From assembly GCA_022814615.1 (NCBI GenBank), contig JAKLNE010000024.1:248001-312000 (forward strand): 64,000 nt of DNA, given 5' to 3'. The notes beneath the pieces were generated by a model. It saw only the letters and a list, made by a program, of their open reading frames with translations. It made no database searches and was not told where the DNA came from. This stretch comes from Waltergamsia citrina. Lineage: Eukaryota > Ascomycota > Sordariomycetes > Hypocreales > Bionectriaceae. Numbering within the stretch: position 1 is the first letter of the stretch; each line of letters starts with the position of its first letter. This document shows positions 1-11,425 of this stretch, piece after piece. The position numbers and the translations under genes are program-made.

Positions 1-1930
1 CTGCAGAGACACGAGGAAGGATCAGTCGGCCGACGACGCGCGGAAAAACTGGCATTGATGGGCACTGACTCGCCTTGCAGAAGTGCCAGCGATTGATTAC
101 TGATGCCGGCGGTACGAGCTGAGCGTGTACCGGGTCGGAAGGTTGCCTGGCACGCGCACGGGTCACTTCTGGGGCCAAGCTACCGCTACATCAACCCGCC
201 GCTGGAAGGCCCGCCAGGTATCTTAGCCCGCTCGCTGGCCGCTGGCCGCCGGTGGCTGGCTGGCTGGCATGACGCCCAAAGCCAGTGCCAACGCGCCAGG
301 AAAGTCACTGACGACTTTAATGTCCGTTGATCTACTTGTACTAGCACGAGCACTACACCTATAGCGATCCGGTCCTTTCCCTATAAGAGCAATCCACAAG
401 GATCACAGTGAGATCTGTGTATAGATGACATGCGTATCTACGAAATCGCTTTAGATAATGTTAAGATGGCGTGAGCTCGGCAGGATTCAAGTTGTGGGAA
501 TGCCCTTGAACTGGTCCTCCAAGTGCGAGGCAATAGAAATCGCTTCCGAGGACTTACAAGTGCGGCTGCGGCGTGACCGTCGCCATTCGCCCAGATCAGG
601 TACGCACGAATAAGCAGCTCCTAGGATAATCACGGTGTAACCGTCCCCGTCTGATACTAAGTTCAACTTGTTCGATATTATTCCTTGTAGTGGCACTAGC
701 AAGTTTTGAGGTTGAGGAGATGCCTCAAGTCTTCCGCAACCAAGCCTCACTTTTCACATGGCTGTGGCTATAATATGTAGGGCGAATGAATCCATGCGAG
801 TAAAGGATGGGCAGCGAATAGGAAACCCCCCGTCCTGCCTTAGTTAGTAGTGACACCACGGCTGTTCTATCTGATGCCCAGAAAAGACGCCCTGATACAA
901 GATATATTAATGACTTCCTTCTATCTACTACTTAATAGGACTCGTAGAAATGGCTTAATATTGGCATAGGCGCCGTAGAGGAGCTGAAGAGCGTCAGAGC
1001 ACAGTTCAAATAAAAGAATACATGTACTGTAATAGCCCAAAATTGGCCGACTCTGACCCCTCCCACGCATCCACGTTCCTTCTCGCACACCCCGACATTG
1101 GCGCCACCCACTGGGACCATTGCACCCACGACCAAATAGCAGTAGCACTAACCAAAGTTTCCCCCCCAAGACCCCCTAGGCCACCCCTAGGCCACCCCAA
1201 GCCCACCCCAAGAACCACCCCGGAAGCCTCGAGGGGACCCCCTGGACAGCGGCTACGTCGAGTACCAGGTACTTCCTTTTCCTTGCCGCATGGCGTTCGT
1301 TCTCCTCTCACTCTCTCCTGGCGGGCCACGCTACTGCTGCTGCTTGCTGCTTGCTGCCGCTGCTTGCTGGCTTGGCTCTCTCTGGCCGTTTCTGGTTTCT
1401 GAGGTCCATCCAAGGAGTCCACCACTCTTCCTCACCTCACTCCCTTTCCTCACCTTCCAACTCTAAACCCACCAGTCTTCACCCGGACCCGACTCGACTT
1501 TCGACTCGAATCGATGATGCTGGACTCGACGGTCGACCTTTGCGATAACTGACTGCCTTGTCTGTTGCTCTCTTACGGTCTCTGTCGAGAGCATCTCTAT
1601 TCACCCACGTCACGATCCAACGCTCTTTGCTCCCACGCCCCAGCATCGCCTATCTGGCTCCCTTTTGTAAAACCAACGACCAGCTTCGATTGATCCCTCG
1701 CCGAATTCGCCGCCTGTTCCTATTCGATAATCACGAACACAATTACTAGCCCAAGATCTTATTTCTTTTTTTCGCTGGATTCCACCCTCTACGCCAACCA
1801 TTAGTAGCAAACCAAACGTGGTTGGTTCGCGACATACTCTCGATTGCTCAAACATCCACGTCAGACGACTACGGCGTTTCACACTTTCTGCCACCCAGCG
1901 AAACGTACACCACAATCGGTCAACGCAACA
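1..1930. other. Upstream region of the bHLH gene; no gene seen
   Basis: No open frame here has recognisable protein character. The stretch 1160-1225 is a C-rich array of CCACCCC units. From about 1270 to 1520 the plus strand is strongly pyrimidine-rich (CT runs), as often seen before transcription starts in filamentous fungi, so the leader of the downstream gene may begin there. Several short ATG frames lie between 1350 and 1930 and would be upstream ORFs if this is transcribed leader. The transcription start cannot be fixed from sequence. Confidence 0.5.
1160..1225 (+). repeat. C-rich short tandem array with CCACCCC units
   Basis: Units of CACCCCTAGGC and CACCCCAAGC follow one another at roughly 10-11 bp steps (about 1182, 1193, 1204, 1216), preceded by a run of seven C. 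Two units contain CCCCT, the core of the fungal stress response element bound by C2H2 zinc-finger factors. It lies about 700-770 bp upstream of the bHLH start codon. A regulatory role is inference. Confidence 0.45.
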
Positions 1931-3547
1931 ATGGATTCGCAAGCCCAAGCCCAGTCACGGCCACAGCCTCCCAAGGCCGCTGGCCTGACGAACATCTTGA
2001 ATAATGACGATCAGCCCTCTCCGGGCCATGGACCCCAACTTCGCGATTCAGGGTTCTACTCTACAGCAGACGTCTCCAGCAAACGTAGGCACTCTTCCCA
2101 AACAGCTAACCATGGTCTTGAACTTCATGCTAACTAGTTCTGCTAGACACGTCTGCTGCTTCATTCCAAACGAATGGTCTGAGTCCCTCAGCCTCTGGCT
2201 ACACGTCTTCCGCCGACAAAACGCCCTCGCCCGTTACTGGATACATGGCCCCCCAGCCGGTCGTTTCGCCGTCCGCAAGCCACATGAGTGTGGCGGCCAT
2301 GGTTTCGCCAACGACACCGGGTGGATCAGAGCGACGCCTCGAGCATCAACCTTCGTTGGAATCGAGCCAGAGCACTGCAACGCTAGGGGAGGGGCTTGGC
2401 TCGGGGCCAGGATCTCGTCGTGAGAGCGTCGACAGCCGCATCAACCAGGGGTTGAGTGACATGCGACTCGGCAACTCTCCGTATGCTAGCACAAATCAGT
2501 CGACGACCTCGATTCAAAACACCCTTCACCAGCAGCGCATCCCTCGAGGCGGACTAGACACTCATCCTGTCCACAGAATCTCCAATGGATACGCTCCTAG
2601 TGCGGAGCGCAACCCGGAGCAAAAGATGATTAGGACGGCGCCAGCGATTACAGGACCCGCGACTGGCACCATTGCCCGAGCAGCTGAGCCTACAAAGGGT
2701 CAAGCTTGGGCTTTCCCGGAGGAGGAAGTGAGGGCTCAGAACCAATCATACGATGCGTCGCGTCGTAGCAGCATCTCCGAATCCATTGCCAGCAGCCAGT
2801 TCACCACCGACTCGCGCCTTCCTGTGGGCCAGCGTAGACTGGAAGATGGCCCCTCGCCACCTCATCATGCTGACTTCCCTGTGCATCATCATACTATGCA
2901 GCACAGGCAATTAAACGATCTTCAGGAGGAGGATCTTGTGGGTGGTCCAGGAAATCAGCCCTACAGCCGCACGCCGGAGCTGAGAGTTAGCCACAAGCTT
3001 GCGGAGCGAAAGAGGCGGACGGAAATGAAGGAACTATTCGACGCTCTGCGGGACGAGATGCCTCAGGAACGTGGCTCCAAGGCGTCCAAGTGGGAAATCC
3101 TGACCAAAGGTAAGCTTTAGCACACTTCACCCCGAATGGAAAAAAGAAAAAACGGTAATTAACAAAGTCACAGCTATCAACGAGCACCGTGCACAGAAGG
3201 AGTACATCAAGGCGCTCTCAGCTCGCTACCAATCCGCAATGAGTGAGAATGAGATGCTTCGCCGTGAACTTCAAGCCTACCGGGGAGAGACGCCGCAACA
3301 GTACCATCGTGGTGAGGCTCCCCCTACATCCTCGCAGCCACAGCAGGCGCCGCCATCGCAGCCACAAAGCCAAGCTCAATCTTCACCCCACACACCTTAC
3401 CCGCCAGAGCACTATAACAACACAAGTCGAACTGAGCTCCCCCCTCTGCGCTCCATCAGCAACAACATCCCTTCAGGACCCGAGTCCATGACAGGGGTGC
3501 AGTATGAACAGGGGGCGGTGAATGGGTACCGCCAGGAAAGATATTGA
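1931..3547 (+). CDS. bHLH transcription factor (three exons)
   Basis: Predicted 496-aa nuclear DNA-binding regulator. Exons are 1931-2084, 2147-3109 and 3174-3547. The introns (62 and 64 bp) are GT-AG, and the first has a CTAACT branch-like site 13 bp before its acceptor. Joining them keeps one frame and restores a complete bHLH domain at about residues 332-391. The second intron falls inside the domain, before helix 2. The basic region carries H334, E338 and R341/R342, the pattern that contacts E-boxes of the CACGTG class. The first 330 residues are Ser/Pro/Gln-rich and disordered; after the domain comes a short coiled-coil-like segment and a Pro/Gln-rich tail. The family resembles fission yeast Esc1 and the uncharacterised Aspergillus HLH factors; targets cannot be told. 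The start at 1931 is the first in-frame ATG giving a natural N-terminus. Confidence 0.85.
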
Positions 3548-5018
3548 GAACAATGTCGACCACATCAATGCACTTAAACACTCCTTACGATGATCTGATT
3601 CATCTTTTTCTTTTCTTTATGTCTGCTTTTATCAACGAAACGAACGTCAGGCGCTCATATGGCGAAATGGCTGTCACAACCTCATCCTCGAAATATCCAG
3701 ATGTGTTACTGGTAACAGGAGAGCGCTTGACCAAACCATCTCCTTGCCTGAACAGGAAGCTGTGAGCTTCGTGTGTGTGTTATTAGAGTCATTTCACTTC
3801 TTGTCTCTGGTTTTGCAGCCCGTGAGAGATTCGGGTCAACGTTTTGCTCCTATAGAGGGTTCCATACTATACCCCCTCTGGGCGCTGATTCTACAGGCGT
3901 TCACGCCTGGATGCCTTCACCTTGATTCATTTTTCTTTTCTTTTCAACTTGATATACACTGGGCGCGGTTATGGTAGGACAATTGGGAGTCGGGCTTCAA
4001 GTCGAATGCAGGACCTGTTAAAGGTGCTTGGGAGGGGTTAATTTCGGCAAGGATGGGACACTGGGAAGAAAGATTTGGGAATTTGGTAAGCTGAACGGGT
4101 TCAGTTCAATGGCTCCGCACAAGAGCTGGAGGATACGTGACAATTCGAAGGGATAGGGAAGCAAGAGGTGTATATACCCATCTGCCGACATCTGCGAGGT
4201 TGCGAAGGCACAGTTGGAGTCTTTGGGAGGGTTTTGGCGGGAGGGCAACTTTGGATGTGCGCATCGGATGAGAACAGTAGCTGTAATCTCGTTAGCGGAA
4301 GAGAGAAGATCAGTTCTGATTCAGTCGAGAGCTTCAGCTTCGTAAATGTCGATATGTGATGTGTTTCTAATTTTGGATTCGGGGGGAGTGTAGGATTTCG
4401 CATCCATCTCGCACTGCGAAGTCCGTACACGTTTGTAGGCGAGTAAGCTGCAGGACAGATATTGATTGAGTCAGGAACCAACTGAAACGGCTAAAAAGGC
4501 CAAGCCAAGTACATTGGACACGACAACGTGTGAAATCTGCCCAGCCCACGTGCAGCTTGACAGCTCATGCTTTTAGTACAAGTACTACATTACGTGTAAT
4601 ACTAATATAGTAGTTACTAGTAGCATGAGTGTTATTATTGGCAAAGCGAGATATGGGAGTGGGGGAACATAAGACCCTTATGAGTGGGAGTGAGTGAGCT
4701 TTGGACCCTGCGGACTTGCGGAGTTCGGGGGCGGACTTCACCATAGTGGATACTAGCGCTCACCATTAGTGCTAACAACCTATCGGGGGATTTTCTGCGA
4801 ATATTGTTATTCACCAAGTATTAGTGGCTTTCTACTATACTTGGTAAGGCTGCCGGGTGCTGCGGTTGCGGACAAGTAAGAATCGCGTTGTCTGTCAGAT
4901 GTCCTCTCATACTTTTCCCCCATTGCAAGATTCCCATTCCTCTATTCGTTCATTTTTTCTCATTTCACGCCTTTATTTAAGATAAAAATCAATTGTTAGT
5001 CGTGTTCAATTCGGAACC
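3548..5018. other. Intergenic between two transcription factor genes
   Basis: Contains the 3' end of the bHLH transcription unit and the promoter of the Zn2Cys6 gene. An AT-rich stretch at 4970-4990 (TTTATTTAAG) lies just before the next start codon, and a TACTAGTA-type palindrome lies near 4616. No supported gene. Confidence 0.4.
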
Positions 5019-6807
5019 ATGGATGAGGATATTTTCAACTCCATTGGCGTCAGGCGCATGCAAGATCGCAATGATCTGAAAGGTCCCGCGTTATCTTCGG
5101 TATCGGTATCCGCATCAGCATCGGGACCAACTTCATCGGCCGCGTCGCGCCAGAAGAGCTGTAACGCGTGTGTGCGTGGCAAACGCCGCTGTGACAAGAC
5201 CAAGCCGAGGTGTAATCGCTGTGCGGACAAGGGGCTTGAGTGTGTCTATCAGAAGCGTACGGCGGCGGCGGCGCGGGCGCCTTCTCCGCCGAGCTCATCT
5301 TCTTCGGTGTCGGTGGTGGATAATACTCATTACACTGATTCGAACTCTGCTTTCGATACCAGGAATAATACATCTACCTCGGCGTCGACGGACTCGAGTA
5401 TGTATACTGGTGTTGATGTGGGATCAGACTTTCCTATGGGTGGTTTTGGCATGGACATGTCCGACCATCATACCGGCTTTGGCGGACTGCATACTTCAGC
5501 ATCTGGATCAGGGAAAGGAACAACCAGCCCAGAGACTCTTCAAATCGACCCTTCTCTCGACTTCTCCATCGCAGACCTCATCAATGGCACCCACGGAGGC
5601 CACGACAGCTGGAACCTCCCCATGTTCTCCGAAACCAAGACCGACTTCCCCGTGCCCGTCCCTATCCCCATGGCACCCCCAGCAGAGCAACCGCGCACAC
5701 AAATCCGGGACCTAACTATCTACAACGAGTCCAAAGAGAAAGGATGTGACTTAAACACCGACCTCCTCCAGGTCCACGACCCTCGCACCCGCATTGGCTT
5801 CGCCCTTGACTACTTTACCAAAATGCACATCAACTTTGCTCAAACCCGCACCGCGTGCTTCATCCACCCGCGCTTGTACGTCGCTAACCTCCCTAAATCT
5901 ATGATGTCCGCTTTCTGCGCTGCGTCCGCTTATGCGAACCGCACGCCGGAGACGAAGGCCTGGGCACTGCGTTTACTGTCCGATGCTACGCGCGAGGTTT
6001 ACGCCGAAGGGCATGCTGCAACCACGCCCCATGAGAAACTGGCACGGGTGCAGGCAGTTGCGCTGCTGGATTCAATGAGGATCCTAGATGGGGATATCGG
6101 GCTGCGGCACGCTGCAGAGAAGGATAAGACGGTGTTTTTGGCGTGGGTGCAAGAGTTGCTCCAGTTGAAGGAGGAGGTGGAGGCTGGAGAAACGCCTATG
6201 AAGGCTTCTAGAGAGCAGCCGCCAAAGAGCTGGGAAGTAAGATTCTCTACAGAACTCAGAGTGCTTTCTGAAGGGTGATGGATCGGCTAACCTTCTTTTT
6301 GCAGCATTGGATTTTGGCTGAGAGTATTCGACGTACCACCCTCTTCTGCATGTACTTCTACTGCCTCATGACCCTCCTCAAGTCCGAACTGCGTAAGTTC
6401 TCTTCATCCACTTGCTATTTTCTTTCAAGGTTCAACTCAGCAAGATAGCTTACACGTATTTCTTAAACAGCGGATGAGAGCTTATGGGTATGCGGACAAA
6501 GTTTCACAGCATCCCGGCATCTGTGGGAGGCGACCTCTACGGCCGACTTTTTCCGAGCATGGCGCGAGCAGCCGCAGTGGGGGATCCAGGACACCGGGTT
6601 CAAGGACTTCTGGATGTATGCTCGGCCTGAGGATACGGATGAGTTTACTAAGGTGTTGCTGATGACGTGAGCATTCTCCCATTTTACTACTTACTGCTGG
6701 CTCGTTTTTTTTTTGAGGATAAGGTTGCTGACTTGATGATTTATAGACGGGTTGGCCCTGACGGCGTTGATCAGTTCATGCAAGGCGACGCTATCCCGGT
6801 GATGTAA
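5019..6807 (+). CDS. Zn(II)2Cys6 binuclear cluster transcription factor (four exons)
   Basis: Predicted 520-aa fungal-specific regulator. Exons are 5019-6236, 6305-6392, 6471-6666 and 6747-6807, joined by GTAAGA, GTAAGT and GTGAGC donors. The zinc cluster is complete: C48, C51, C58, C65, C68 and C75 with spacing C-x2-C-x6-C-x6-C-x2-C-x6-C, followed by a basic/Ala linker. Residues 85-215 are Ser/Thr/Gly-rich. The C-terminal half has a helical, Trp- and Phe-rich character (exons 2-4) like the C-terminal region of small Zn2Cys6 proteins, but I do not recognise a named regulator. Nothing adjacent suggests a pathway-specific cluster, so the target genes are unknown. Exons 2-4 are too short to stand alone as ORFs, but the frame carries through all three joins. 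Confidence 0.85.
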
Positions 6808-7337
6808 ATGGGACGCGTGGGCCCGGGTGTTTCTTTACGATGTGTATATGACTTTGGAGACGTTGATTTTGACGGAGTTACATGGCTGTGAAATAGATAA
6901 TGGGATATCTATTGGGACTGGAACCTAATATCTGGGATACATATACCACTCTGGCAGGTTTAAAATACCGAAACTTAACAAAATTCTCTAACCCTGTATC
7001 TATCTCCTCCCAATAAGCGCAAGCTATAGCAGGAGATTTGAGACTAGCACGTTTATAACATGAACAACCCCTTGAACTGCCGTGTAAGGCTCTAGGGGTA
7101 CACTAACAGAGATACTTATATACACTAATGGATACAGAGATAAGCAAGCAAATACAGACAAAAAGACACGGAGGGACTCGCATCCTGATTTGCGCCCATT
7201 GAGAGGTTTTATTATCATTATCTTCCTTGACACTTAATAGTAGTTAACACCAGCCCAATCGCCGTTCTTGTGCCCGATATGCGCCAACAAACCCACAACA
7301 CAACAAAAACCACAGTAGGAAAGTATCTAGCCTGTGA
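6808..7337. other. Intergenic between convergent genes
   Basis: AT-rich 3' flank shared by the convergent Zn2Cys6 gene and the minus-strand gene ending at 7338. No coding sequence, RNA gene or repeat recognised. Confidence 0.4.
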
Positions 7338-8521
7338 TTACAAGGCTGCTGACCCGTGTCCTCGTGCAGACGCAGGTTCCTCAAAAGCAGGGCCATCCGC
7401 ACCGATCATATCCTCCACCAGCCTCAAAACCCTCTTCTCCAGCTTCCGAATACTCACATCAAGTCGTTTCATGAGAAGCTCATGCATGGTCCCAACAAGC
7501 GACAACTCAAAGTCGATAGAGTCGCTCGGGACCTTGGTCGTCTCGTGGTGGACATAATCAAGCAGATCCCTCCTGTGGTTCGCCCTGGCACCAAATCCAC
7601 GAACCTCGCCGTATAGGAACCAGCTTCCATGGCGCAGCACTGTTTCCTTGAAAGACAATTCCTTCTCAAAGAGCGTGCTCTCTTCATTTCCGAACTTGTG
7701 AGCGGGGAGCATTCGTACCTCGTGCCAGCTCTCAACAGCGATGCGACAGAGCGCGTATAAGCCGATCAGGTCGGCGTCCGATAGAGAGCGAAGATAGCCA
7801 GTTTGCAGACGGCGCATTCGAATAGGAACAAGCTCTTTGGAGAGGAGTCGCTGAAACTCCGGGGTGCTCTTGGCGATTTGTATGAGGTCCGGCGTAGACA
7901 GCGGGCAATCATCGAAGGGGGCGCGACCTGGGTGGAATCCCCAGCTAGTAGCGGGAACACCGAGAGAGATGACGGCCTTGGCCTCCATGTCACGAATGAC
8001 GTCGGTCTGATACAAGGCCCTCTTCAACATATCCCGGAGCTTGAGTTTGGCAGACGCATTGAGCAGCGGCCAGGTGAAGTCACCGGCGCTGGGGGCGGGT
8101 CGGATGCGGAAGTAAGGGGCGTTGAGGAGGATTTCGATTTCGTGCTCTCGTTTCTCGGCGACTTTAACACTTTCCCAACCGAGAACGGGGGTTAGAGCCG
8201 GACGATATTGGGGAGCGGATGGTTCGCGGTCTCTTGAGACGAAGTCGTAAATGAGACAGGCGGGCGATCCGCCGTGGCCAGGGGCAAGAAGGTAATCCCG
8301 GTGCTTCTCTCGTACGATTGACTTTCCGTGACGAGTTATGAGCGATTTGAAGAACTAAGTCCCGGAACACATTAGTACACTAATTTCTGGGTTTGTAGTC
8401 TTGCCTTCGTGTTCTGTGCGGTGTCACTTACAGGAATCTCGCATAGTAACCCGATCGTTTTAGCCTCAGACAACTCAACGACACGCAGGACAAGTTCGTT
8501 TGTCCGAAGGAACCGGTCCAT
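7338..8521 (-). CDS. Conserved-looking uncharacterised protein, possible F-box-like N-terminus
   Basis: Predicted 368-aa protein. Exon 1 is 8521-8432 (30 codons), then a 76-bp GTAAGT...TTAG intron with a GTACTAAT branch-like site, then exon 2 8354-7338. The join is phase 0. The N-terminal 45 residues (NELVLRVVEL...FFKSLI) have the Leu/Val spacing of an F-box, which recruits substrates to SCF ubiquitin ligases; the match is by eye and weak. The rest is helical and charged with no signal peptide, membrane segment or motif I can name. It is co-oriented with the glutaredoxin gene, 729 bp away. The exon join and amino acid composition argue for a real gene; function unknown. Confidence 0.7.
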
Positions 8522-9250
8522 CTCGAATGCTATCCTATGTCGAGCAGAGATGGTAAGACTGTCTGTAGCAAAGTGACCGCTGAATATTGATCTCGATAAG
8601 ATACAAGACCATGAGAAATAGAAGATATCGCTGTTGAAGTGCTCCCCCTTTGATAGAGGAGGATGAAGCCAAAAGATGCCAATGAAGCAAGGACTGCAAG
8701 AAGCTAAAGGGTTGAAGAACGAGAGTCAGGTCGAGACTGCTGGTGAAAAATAAACAAGAAGATGGAATGGGCGGGGGGATGAGAAGCAAGAGCGAGGCCA
8801 CAATATGCCAGACAATATACCAGACAATAGAGAAAGCGTATCAATGGCAGTGAATCATTCTTGCTTCTCAACATATTGCCTAACATTCTGCTCACAAGCA
8901 CAACTCCAGAGCTTCGATTAACCAATGGGTCACAAAGATACACCTGTTGACCGCTTGAACTCAGCTGACTTGTTGAGTCGAGATGAGATGAGATGAGACG
9001 CTTCTGAGTGACAGTTCGTGTGCGTGACCTATTCATTTCCCGAAATCTAACGCCGCCCATGCCTAATTACTTCCTCGAATAATGAAAAAAGCGAGGGATC
9101 CCTATCGTTAACATCGTCCAGCACGCCTTCCGTAAGAACAAGATACAATGCTAAAAGTCACACGAGCGCCGAATAGATCGGCACCCAAGTAGCCGCTACT
9201 ACTTTCCTTATCGCTGTTTCTCCATACTACGACTAGTAGTAGCCTCACTA
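8522..9250. other. Intergenic between two minus-strand genes
   Basis: Promoter and leader of the gene at 7338-8521 and the 3' flank of the glutaredoxin gene. Two short palindromic ACTAGTAGT/CTACTAGTA motifs lie at its edge (9232-9256). No gene seen. Confidence 0.4.
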
Positions 9251-10130
9251 CTAGTACCGTGATCCTCCTCGGACATCTGGTCGTCGTGAAATCTCTAGAC
9301 GCTTGGATCCCAGTTCAAACACCTTGTCCAGAAGCTCGCCGTCCTCATGTAGCTCTGCGACTTCATCTGCGCCACCTATGCTGACACCGTTGATGAGAAC
9401 GTTGGGAACGGTTCTACGTCCGGTTTTGTCCAGTAAAACGTCCTGGAGATCGCTTCCTAGAGGGTGCTCGTCAAGCTCAACCACGTACGGCTCTGGCACA
9501 ATGTCGTACTTGTCGAGGAGGATGGCTTTAGCCCTCTTCGAATGAGGGCAATAACTCTTGGAGAAGAGGATGACTGAATTCCGAGGTTAGCAAAACGACT
9601 GAAGGGCAAGTTACACAGGTCCCGGGTATGAACTTACTGGGTGATTTCTTGAGAATACCGTTGAGCTCATCCTCTGCGTTCAGCTGTGCCTCGGACTTCT
9701 CTGAGGCGCCGGATGAACCAGAGCTATCCATCGAATCGTGACCATCCGCAGCGCTCCCCACGCCCACCATCTTGCTGGGAGGATCCGGCCTCAGACCTGC
9801 CTTCGCATTGGCACGCTCTTTGGCCCGAACCTCAGCGGCCTTCAAGCGCTCCTGCATCTCCACCCCGAGTATCTCGTCGTCGACATCGACGTCGCCGTCC
9901 CGGTCCCTGTCGGCGACGGGTAGCGGCTTCGTGCCGGGCGCGTTCTGGGGGGCGGGTGCTTTTGGCGCTGGCTCCTTGTCCATGGCGTTGACGGTCCTGT
10001 CGTAGAAGTCTTGTAGCGAGCGCCCCTCGCGACCTGTCTTGTTCTCTTTATGTGATGCGTAGAAGAAGATAATGACGACCATGCTCACGGCCGCCAGGAT
10101 CACCAGGCGCATTCGGCGAGGAGACGGCAT
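9251..10130 (-). CDS. Membrane-anchored monothiol glutaredoxin (Grx6/Grx7 type)
   Basis: Predicted 271-aa type II membrane protein acting in the early secretory pathway. Exons are 10130-9638 and 9573-9251, joined across a 64-bp GTAAGT...TTCAG intron. Residues 8-25 are a hydrophobic signal anchor after a basic N-terminus. A disordered linker of about 120 residues follows, then a thioredoxin-fold domain from about 150. The active site is C173-P-H-S176, monothiol, because Ser replaces the second Cys. The TVPNVLI cis-proline loop and the GGADE motif that bind glutathione are present. In yeast, Grx6 and Grx7 sit in the ER/Golgi and protect against oxidative stress; the same role is inferred. The short 3' exon contains most of the catalytic domain, which confirms the intron. 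Confidence 0.88.
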
Positions 10131-11083
10131 GATGAATTCTGGAACGGGGGATTCGATGTTCGGGATTCGATAGTATCGTTATGCGATCGATGTGATATCA
10201 GTTCGCGCCGGAAGCTTTGGGGAGCTTCGGGCGTCGCGCGGAATGTCGGAGCCTGGGTGGTTGATGGATTGAGCTCTTGGCTGGAGGTCGTGCCGTTTGA
10301 TATCTAGCAGCCTTCCCTGGTGAAATGGCCACAGGGAATCCGAACGCGAGGGGATACAATTGCGTTAGGAATAAATACAGTCGATGATGGATCGAGGTGT
10401 AAGTGTTACCTTGACCCTCCAGCCGTGGAATGCATGCAAGGCATGGGGTTGAGGCAACCTAAGGTGACTTGAGCTACTACTAGCAGTAGGAAGGAATACG
10501 AGCACTAAGGCAGGTACTCAGATAGGGGACCAAGTGCACTCCGCACTGTCTCACCCCACCTCGCAAGCTTACGAAACACAGTACGAAGATATGTCCAGCG
10601 GGATCATTCCCCCGTCATAGTACCTTAGTTCCATCTCCTCCTCCAATCGTCTCAATTCTGTTACTGGGAATCACCATTATTACCCCGTCGAGACGGACTA
10701 CCATCTAATTACTATCTACTACGAGTAGTAAATATCCCTACACGCTTTGCATTTATAACCTGGCAGGACGTATTGTGGTCAATGATGTTAAAAATTCAAT
10801 GAGTAAAGCAACCCGAAAACACCAGAGTCGCCGTGTCTGAGTAAAATGCCCCTTGCAGTCCCGCTGCTGTGCCCTCCGATGCTCTACCTTATCCATCTAG
10901 CCATCCTTGATCGATCGTTTGCTTGCTTACTTCCTGTCCTTCGATCTGCCCTGGCGTAATAATCCAAAAGCGGCAGCCTGTCTTCCCTTTTAAGCCTTAT
11001 TGGTATTACCAGTCAAAACCCCCCGCCCCTTCCATTGCCCAGACAGCCTCCATCGTGGTTCGTGATAACTTCTCTCCGTCAAA
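10131..11083. other. Intergenic upstream of the glutaredoxin gene
   Basis: Promoter of the glutaredoxin gene, and the 3' flank of the small secreted protein gene. Short partial palindromes near 10474 and 10716 (CTACTACGAGTAGTA) belong to a motif class repeated across gene-free parts of this window. No coding sequence recognised. Confidence 0.4.
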
Positions 11084-11425
11084 CTATATTGAGGTGTCGT
11101 CGACAACGAAGCGAGCCCGCAGAGGGACTCTTTCTGAAGACGCGGGCTCGACCATTTCCTGACCCAGAATCGCTTTGACAAGCGACTTTCTCCGTGAGGG
11201 CGCTGTTGTATCGTGTTGGTAGATTGAGTCGTCCACTTTGCCAGGCTCGTTGACTCCCCGGGCCGCCGCATGTGAAGCCCTCTTGGTGTGCTTATGAGGC
11301 GCTAGCATCATCCTTGAGAAAGTCGAGCCGTGTCCGTGGTGGCCATGTTGCAGGGGTGCGGCGTTCAGCCCAACGGCTAGGAAGCCAAGCACGAAGAAGA
11401 GTAATGTCTTGATGCTAAGCATCAT
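11084..11425 (-). CDS. Small secreted protein, His-rich mature N-terminus
   Basis: An open frame of 113 aa starting at tandem ATGs (11425, 11422). Residues 1-22 form a clear signal peptide (MMLSIK start, Leu/Phe/Val core, probable cleavage after GLNA). The mature N-terminus is His/Gly-rich (LQHGHHGHG), followed by basic segments and a KR dipeptide that a Kex2-like protease could cut. No Cys occurs in the mature part, unlike many effectors or hydrophobins. The frame is open upstream of this ATG to 11707, but that part is low in quality and looks like leader. A purine-rich tract precedes the start on the coding strand. No family recognised. Confidence 0.55.
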   Translation of the reverse strand: MMLSIKTLLFFVLGFLAVGLNAAPLQHGHHGHGSTFSRMMLAPHKHTKRASHAAARGVNEPGKVDDSIYQHDTTAPSRRKSLVKAILGQEMVEPASSERVPLRARFVVDDTSI

